From Clostridia bacterium (GTDB lineage: Bacteria > Bacillota > Clostridia > Oscillospirales > CAG-272): a stretch of 10,432 bases of DNA. Within the stretch, counting starts at the first letter, position 1, and every line of letters begins with the position of its first letter. The stretch lies in assembly GCA_017451975.1 (NCBI GenBank), contig JAFTNI010000031.1, positions 1 to 10,432 of the forward strand, in the 5' to 3' direction. Both the position numbers and the translations under genes were made by a program. This document shows positions 7,005 to 10,432 of the stretch, one piece after another. The notes below the pieces were generated by a model. It saw nothing but the letters and a program-made list of their open reading frames with translations, did no database searches and was not told the DNA's origin.

Positions 7005-8468
7005 ATGGCTACAACAAAAATCTGGGCCGTGAAAGACTCCATCGGGCGCGTTATAGACTACGCCTCCAACCCCGAAAAAACAGAGCTTGACGACCTTGCA
7101 AAAGCCATACACTATGCCGCCGACGGGCAGAAAACAAAATACCGCGAGAACGAAAAAACATTTCTTGTAAGCACTATAAATTGCGCGGGCGACCCATATA
7201 AAGCGATGTCTGCCGTGCGTGAGCACTTCGGAAGCAGAGGCCCTGTACTCGCTTTTCACGCCTACCAAAGCTTCAAACCCGGCGAGGTAACACCCGACGT
7301 GTGCCACAAGATAGGCGTAGAACTTGCAGAAAATCTTTGGGGCAAGGAGTATCAGGTTTTGGTTGCCACTCATATGAACAAATCGCACCTGCACAACCAC
7401 ATTATAATAAATCCCATTTCGATTATCACCGGCAAAAAGCTCGATAGCGGATATGCAAACTATTTCCGTTTGCGCGAAGCATCTGACGAAATTTGCCGCC
7501 AAAACGGGCTTTCCGTAATCAAAAACCCCAAGGCAAAGACACCGCGCAACATATATTTTGCAGAAAAAGCGGGCGAGCCAACGCGCTATAATCTTATGCG
7601 CTCGGCTATTGACGAAGCAAAGAAATTAGCGACCAATGGTCGGGAATTTCTTCTCTATCTTAACGATAGAGGTTACGATTTCGACAGAAACGAAGGCGGC
7701 AAATACCCCAAAATAAAGCCTCTCGGCGCGCAGAAATGGACGAGGCTTTATCACCTCGGCGAAGCCTACTCCATTGCAGAAATCGACAAAGCAATACGCG
7801 AAAACAGCCGAAACGGGCTTGCAAGCTATGGTGCGAGAATGTCTTATACAAAACAGAGCAACCTTGCCTACAGCATACCGCGCCAGCATTGGCTATATGT
7901 AAAAGAAAACGATTTCGGTCCGCTTCTCAATCTCGTGCTCACGTTTGTTTATCTTTTGGGCGGTCCCGACCTTATCACACCCGAAGCGCCCGCGCCGAGA
8001 TACCACCCCATTACTCCCGAAATGCGCGAAGCCACGCGAAAATGTGAAATGTATTCCCGCCAAGCGGTTATTATGGGCAGAGAAAACATCAACACAAAAG
8101 AAGATGCAGACGCATTTCTTTTATGTACCGAGCGCAAACTTCTGGAGCTGGAGCGAAAAAGAAAAGACCTTTACAACAGCATTCGCCGCGAAGATTCCGA
8201 CGAAGTGAGAGCACGGGTGCAAAAAGAAATCCACGCTTTATCTGCCGAAATGAAGCCACTTCGCAGGCAGATTGCAGATATAAAAAACGTGCTTGAACGT
8301 TCGGGCGTAATGCGCGAAATGGTGGAAAAAGAGGAACAAATGCGCCGCGAACAGCTTGAGCGCGAATATCTGCTCAGGCGTTCCGAGGTCGCAGAGCTTC
8401 GAAAAACCTTACCCAACGCACAAGAAAAAGAAGAAAAAACTGCACAAAAAACGGAACGCACCGTATAA
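7005..8468 (+). CDS. MOBP-type relaxase/mobilization nuclease (PF03432)
   Basis: I chose the ATG at 7005 because GAGG at 6994-6997 lies 7 bp before it; the ATG at 6999, overlapping the MobC stop, is only 1 bp from that site. The product is 487 residues. The N-terminus has the catalytic-tyrosine motif RVIDYASNPEKT (tyrosine 19), as in VirD2-like relaxases of Firmicute mobile elements. FLVSTINC follows, and then the metal-binding histidine motif ATHMNKSHLHNHIIIN (histidines 123, 128, 130 and 132). The C-terminal 130 or so residues are charged and helical, probably coiled coil, for relaxosome or coupling-protein contacts. The enzyme nicks and covalently holds the oriT strand and leads it into the recipient. 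It is full length by comparison with the family, with no frameshift. Confidence 0.92.
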   Translation: MATTKIWAVKDSIGRVIDYASNPEKTELDDLAKAIHYAADGQKTKYRENEKTFLVSTINCAGDPYKAMSAVREHFGSRGPVLAFHAYQSFKPGEVTPDVCHKIGVELAENLWGKEYQVLVATHMNKSHLHNHIIINPISIITGKKLDSGYANYFRLREASDEICRQNGLSVIKNPKAKTPRNIYFAEKAGEPTRYNLMRSAIDEAKKLATNGREFLLYLNDRGYDFDRNEGGKYPKIKPLGAQKWTRLYHLGEAYSIAEIDKAIRENSRNGLASYGARMSYTKQSNLAYSIPRQHWLYVKENDFGPLLNLVLTFVYLLGGPDLITPEAPAPRYHPITPEMREATRKCEMYSRQAVIMGRENINTKEDADAFLLCTERKLLELERKRKDLYNSIRREDSDEVRARVQKEIHALSAEMKPLRRQIADIKNVLERSGVMREMVEKEEQMRREQLEREYLLRRSEVAELRKTLPNAQEKEEKTAQKTERTV

Positions 8469-8542
8469 CTTGTGAGCCATCGGCACACAAGTGCGGAACT
8501 TCCCGCCCAGTGGGCTAGAAGTTCTGCACCGGTGGTGCAGAA
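8468..8542. repeat. Three adjacent stem-loops after the relaxase gene
   Basis: ACTTGTG (8468-8474) pairs with CACAAGT (8486-8492). GAACTT (8496-8501) pairs with AAGTTC (8519-8524), enclosing GCCC/GGGC (8505-8515). TTCTGCACC (8522-8530) pairs with GGTGCAGAA (8534-8542). The second and third stems share bases 8522-8524 and so compete at that point. No gene lies here. Confidence 0.6.
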
Positions 8543-8554
8543 GTTAAAAATAAA

Positions 8555-8589
8555 ACTTCGTCCCACACGGAGACGAAGTGAAATTTTTT
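8555..8589 (+). terminator. Terminator of the mobilization genes, possibly bidirectional
   Basis: ACTTCGTC (8555-8562) pairs perfectly with GACGAAGT (8572-8579) around a 9-base loop, and TTTTTT follows at 8584-8589. The four-base gap before the T run weakens it. On the minus strand the stem is followed by a T-rich run, so it may act in both directions. It separates the relaxase operon from the integrase promoter. Confidence 0.65.
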
Positions 8590-8624
8590 CGAACTCGAAG
8601 GTTTTTTTACGCGGAATCGCATAT

Positions 8625-8653
8625 TTGACGAGAGAAAATTTCTATTATATAAT
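8625..8653 (+). promoter_or_regulatory. Integrase promoter, near-consensus sigma-A type
   Basis: TTGACG (8625-8630) and TATAAT (8648-8653) are separated by 17 bp, one base off full consensus. Transcription would start near 8660, giving a short leader of about 45 bases to the integrase ATG. The integrase is therefore expressed separately from the mobilization genes. Confidence 0.8.
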
Positions 8654-8670
8654 GGACTCGCTCCGGTAAA

Positions 8671-8683
8671 AAAACACCAAATT
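8671..8683 (+). repeat. AAAACACC repeat before the integrase, candidate arm site
   Basis: AAAACACCAAATT lies in the integrase leader between promoter and ribosome site. Two closely related sequences occur past the integrase gene. If it is an arm-type binding site, integrase bound here could repress its own expression. Confidence 0.35.
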
Positions 8684-8705
8684 CACAAACAGAAAGGAGA
8701 TATTT

Positions 8706-9905
8706 ATGGTTGCAGGACACCTGCGAGAAAAAAACGGATATTTTTACTGTGTTTTAAGTTACACAGACTATTCAGGCAAAAGAAAACAAACTTGGAAATC
8801 TACGGGGCTTCCCGTAAGGGGCAACAAAAAACGCGCCGAAGCAAAGCTTATGGAGCTTCGCAAATCATTCGTAATACCCGAAGCATCGGAAGAAAACCTC
8901 GAATTTAACGATGGAATGCTTTTCACAGATTTTATGAGAGCTTGGCTTGAAATCGTACGCACGACCGTTGTCCCCACAACTTTCGGCGGATATCAAACAA
9001 TGGTCGAGAAAAAGTTTATTCCCTATTTCGAAAAAAAGGAATTACTTGTTTCAGACGTTCAAGCAAAAGATTTGCAATCCTTCTATCTGCACGAAAGGAA
9101 AACGCTTTCCGGCACTACGGTCAAGCACGAACACGCGCTTCTTCACAAAATTTTGAAGCACGCATATCGAATGGACCTCATTTCCCACAATCCCGCCGAA
9201 AAGGTAGACCCTCCGCGCGCAGAAAGATTTGAAGGCTCTGCGTACACGGAAGAAGAGCTCGCTCTGCTTATAGAGAAAACGTGGAACCACAAGCTTGGGC
9301 TCTTGATTTACGTTACGGCTCTGCTCGGATTGCGCCGAAGCGAGGTTTTGGGGCTTCGCTGGAAAGCCATCGATTTTGAAGAAAACAAAATCACCATCAA
9401 TCACACAGTCACAGACGCGCGCATCGACGGTCAAACCGTAGTTATCGCCGCAGACCGCACAAAGACAAAATCGAGCTACCGCAGTTTTCCTATGTCGGAA
9501 ACCGTGCGCGAAAAGCTCCTTGCCTGGCGGGAAGTACAACAGCAAAACCGCAAGATTTGCGGAAACTGCTACAATATGGACGATATAGATTACGTGTTTA
9601 CCGACGAAATGGGCAACCGTTTCAAGCCAAGGTATATCGAAGATGCTTTTCCGAAGCTTCTCAAAAAGTACGGACTTCGCAAAATACGCTTTCACGATCT
9701 GCGCCACACCTGCGCTACCCTGATGCATAAAATGGGGCTTTCGCCGAAAGAAGTTCAAGACTATTTGGGGCATTCCACAGTAAGCGTAACGCTTAATATT
9801 TACACACATTTGGACTGGAGCAGCAAGGAAAACGCCGCAAAAGTTATGGAACACGTTGTAAAGCTACCCGAAAACATGCAAATTTCAAATCCTTGGAAAG
9901 CGTAA
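8706..9905 (+). CDS. Tyrosine recombinase/integrase
   Basis: The ATG follows AAGGAGA (8694-8700) by 5 bp and gives 399 residues, the usual size of Tn916-type integrases. Residues 1-60 are an arm-binding-type beta domain (GYFYCVLSYTDYSGKRKQTW). Residues about 70-170 are the SAM-like core-binding domain. The catalytic domain shows arginine 210 (LLGLRRSE), the beta-hairpin lysine region TKTKSS (252-257), histidine 330 and arginine 333 (FHDLRHT), histidine 356 (LGHS) and tyrosine 366 (NIYTHLDW). All catalytic positions are present, so the enzyme should be active. It would recombine the element's attP with a chromosomal attB. The tRNA-Ser 3' half 170 bp downstream is the obvious candidate for that site. 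Confidence 0.95.
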   Translation: MVAGHLREKNGYFYCVLSYTDYSGKRKQTWKSTGLPVRGNKKRAEAKLMELRKSFVIPEASEENLEFNDGMLFTDFMRAWLEIVRTTVVPTTFGGYQTMVEKKFIPYFEKKELLVSDVQAKDLQSFYLHERKTLSGTTVKHEHALLHKILKHAYRMDLISHNPAEKVDPPRAERFEGSAYTEEELALLIEKTWNHKLGLLIYVTALLGLRRSEVLGLRWKAIDFEENKITINHTVTDARIDGQTVVIAADRTKTKSSYRSFPMSETVREKLLAWREVQQQNRKICGNCYNMDDIDYVFTDEMGNRFKPRYIEDAFPKLLKKYGLRKIRFHDLRHTCATLMHKMGLSPKEVQDYLGHSTVSVTLNIYTHLDWSSKENAAKVMEHVVKLPENMQISNPWKA

Positions 9906-9930
9906 AAAGCCTTGCGGCACAAGACTTTTT
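9904..9930 (+). terminator. Integrase terminator
   Basis: AAAAAGCCTTG (9904-9914) pairs with CAAGACTTTTT (9920-9930) with one mismatch and a 5-base loop. It overlaps the integrase stop codon and ends in a T run. The A-tract on the left arm makes it usable from the other strand too. Confidence 0.7.
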
Positions 9931-9938
9931 AGCATTTA

Positions 9939-9962
9939 GGAGAGAACGGAAAGGTTCTCTCC
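9939..9962. repeat. Perfect 9-bp inverted repeat
   Basis: GGAGAGAAC (9939-9947) and GTTCTCTCC (9954-9962) flank the 6-base loop GGAAAG. There is no T tract, so it is not a plain terminator. Its position between integrase and tRNA remnant makes a recombinase or directionality-factor site possible. Confidence 0.5.
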
Positions 9963-9970
9963 GCAGCAAG

Positions 9971-10061
9971 AAAACACCAATTAATAAAAAAGATTTTTTT
10001 GCTCTAAACAAAGCAAAAAACACCTAATTTATAGTGAATACCACTAAAAATCAAGTGTTTT
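9971..10061. repeat. AAAACACC repeats downstream of the integrase, candidate arm sites
   Basis: AAAACACCAATTA (9971-9983) and AAAACACCTAATT (10017-10029) repeat the sequence at 8671. An inverted, weaker copy, AAAACACTTGATT, reads on the minus strand at 10049-10061. Sites of this kind on both sides of an attachment core are typical of arm-type integrase sites, but the sequence is A-rich and the match is short. Confidence 0.35.
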
Positions 10062-10063
10062 TT
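10015..10063. terminator. Long symmetrical hairpin, bidirectional terminator
   Basis: AAAAAACAC (10015-10023) pairs with GTGTTTTTT (10055-10063); ATTT (10027-10030) with AAAT (10048-10051); TAGTG (10032-10036) with CACTA (10042-10046). It ends in a T run in both directions, so it can stop transcripts from the integrase side and from the minus-strand tRNA remnant. A competing stem, TTTTTTGCT (9995-10003) with AGCAAAAAA (10012-10020), overlaps its left arm. Confidence 0.6.
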
Positions 10064-10072
10064 TGTTAAAAT

Positions 10073-10134
10073 TGGCGGAGGCAGAGGGATTCGAACCCCC
10101 GTGCGCTTTTCAGGCGCAAACTGTTTTCAAGACT
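10073..10134 (-). pseudogene. 3' half of tRNA-Ser(UGA), 5' half missing
   Basis: Read on the minus strand, the anticodon loop is CTTGAAA (anticodon UGA, bases 10127-10129). The 3' anticodon strand ACAGT, a class II variable arm with GCGC pairing (GCGCCTGAAAAGCGC), a T arm of GGGGG, TTCGAAT and CCCTC, the acceptor strand TGCCTCC, discriminator G and encoded CCA (ending at 10073) follow. All fit a serine tRNA. The 5' partners are absent: the 5' anticodon strand reads CCAGT with two mismatches, no D arm of normal length exists, and GGATGCA, the nearest acceptor match, lies about 36 bases from the anticodon stem instead of the usual 19 or so. It is most likely an attachment-site duplicate of a tRNA gene located elsewhere. 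A scanner may still call it a full tRNA. Confidence 0.7.
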
Positions 10135-10179
10135 GGATCGTTCCGCTCCCGGGGGTTCACGGTTTATCCCTCTGCATCC
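10077..10179. repeat. Inverted repeat linking the tRNA 3' half to the sequence at its 5' side
   Basis: GGAGGCAGAGGGAT (10077-10090) is matched in inverted form by ATCCCTCTGCATCC (10166-10179) at 13 of 14 positions, and GAACCCCC (10093-10100) by GGGGGTTC (10151-10158) at 8 of 8. A minus-strand transcript would fold into one long hairpin enclosing the anticodon and variable arm. The opposing arm is a degenerate copy of tRNA T-arm and acceptor sequence in the opposite direction. Confidence 0.75.
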
Positions 10180-10216
10180 CTAATTTTACTGCTAAAAAGG
10201 ACAAAAAAGAGTTAAA

Positions 10217-10402
10217 ATGGACGGTTTTTGGGAAAAATGCGAGAAAATTGTGCGAGAAGGGCAAAAATCCGAAAAAAATTTAAGCAAAAAATCAAGAGAA
10301 ATCTTCCACGAATTGGTGGGTTCGAATGGTATCGTCGCTTGGGCAAAAATGCATATAAAACAACGAAATATTTACCTTACGGTATGCCGTCTGCCTAATT
10401 AA
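10217..10402 (+). CDS. Doubtful small open frame, 61 codons
   Basis: This lysine-rich frame (starts MDGFWEKCEK) fills most of the A-rich gap between the tRNA remnant and the next gene. It has no clear ribosome binding site, no recognisable domain, and codons that look like the surrounding A-rich DNA. I report it only because the 10180-10425 gap otherwise shows nothing else. It is probably non-coding. Confidence 0.15.
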   Translation: MDGFWEKCEKIVREGQKSEKNLSKKSREIFHELVGSNGIVAWAKMHIKQRNIYLTVCRLPN

Positions 10403-10425
10403 AAAACGAAATAGGAGAATCCAAA

Positions 10426-10432
10426 ATGACAA
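10426..10432 (+). CDS. Start of a gene running out of the window
   Basis: An ATG at 10426 follows AGGAGA (10413-10418) with 7-bp spacing. Only two codons (Met-Thr) are visible, so no function can be given. Confidence 0.5.

Larger units (their letters stand above)
4969..10073 (+). mobile_element. Integrated mobilizable element (approximate limits)
   Basis: The consecutive set of excisionase-like HTH, RepA-like ATPase, MobC-like protein, MOBP relaxase and tyrosine integrase is the standard content of an integrative mobilizable element. There is no VirD4-type coupling protein or secretion gene, so transfer would rely on a resident conjugative element. The right side ends near a tRNA-Ser 3' half on the minus strand. 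The left limit is given only as the first element gene; no matching direct repeat was found. Limits could be wrong by several hundred bases, and the upstream operon could even be cargo. Confidence 0.75.

Noticed and set aside
4706..8481. The 10-base word GTGAGCCATC occurs just after two stop codons, at 4706-4715 and 8472-8481.
   Set aside because: In a 10-kb window dozens of shared 10-mers are expected by chance, and the sequences around the two copies do not align further.
9051..9854. Long minus-strand open frame of 267 codons opposite the integrase.
   Set aside because: The plus-strand frame encodes a complete integrase with all catalytic residues; the antisense frame lacks any recognisable domain and reflects codon bias.
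9904..10063. The closely spaced hairpins and A/T-rich repeats were considered as a possible CRISPR array or retron RNA.
   Set aside because: There are no regularly spaced identical repeats, no Cas genes and no reverse transcriptase; the hairpins differ in sequence and behave as terminators.
10318..10327. GGGTTCGAAT matches the tRNA T-loop and could be another tRNA remnant.
   Set aside because: Neither side continues into T-stem or acceptor sequence; the match is isolated and on the other strand.

Overview
The window looks like a chromosome segment of a Gram-positive, Clostridia-like Firmicute. The signs are strong AGGAG-type ribosome binding sites, an apparent TTG start, hairpin-plus-T-tract terminators, a tRNA end with encoded CCA, and protein families typical of gut Clostridia. 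No rRNA or other phylogenetic marker is present, so the placement is an inference. All convincing protein genes lie on the plus strand.

Region 1 (1-4704) is a run of closely spaced genes with a DNA-damage theme. It holds a UvrD/PcrA-type superfamily 1 helicase (5' end outside the window), a GyrI-like effector-binding protein, an AlkZ-like winged-helix DNA glycosylase with a QAQ motif that overlaps the previous gene by ATGA, an SPL-family radical SAM protein, and an 80-residue zinc-ribbon protein. Spacing (18 bp, 4-bp overlap, 4 bp, 12 bp) suggests one operon. It ends at a large hairpin terminator at 4743-4807.

Region 2 (about 4969-10073) is an integrated mobilizable element. In order it carries a small excisionase-like helix-turn-helix protein, a RepA-like hexameric-helicase ATPase, a structured spacer with palindromes and TGACG repeats (candidate oriT/oriV or operators), a MobC-like ribbon-helix-helix accessory protein, a MOBP-type relaxase, a spacer with four stem-loops and a near-consensus promoter, and a tyrosine integrase. 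The expected roles are: MobC and relaxase nick at oriT for transfer by a helper conjugation system, the ATPase supports replication or unwinding, and the integrase with the small HTH protein handles integration and excision. No coupling protein or type IV secretion genes are seen, so transfer in trans is inferred.

Region 3 (9904-10432) is mostly non-coding. After several hairpins comes, on the minus strand, the 3' half of a tRNA-Ser(UGA): anticodon loop, variable arm, T arm and encoded CCA. Its 5' half is not a normal tRNA; it is largely an inverted complement of the 3' half. This is probably an attachment-site remnant of the element or of a neighbour. No second copy is visible in the window, so the left boundary is unresolved. 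A new plus-strand gene starts at 10426.
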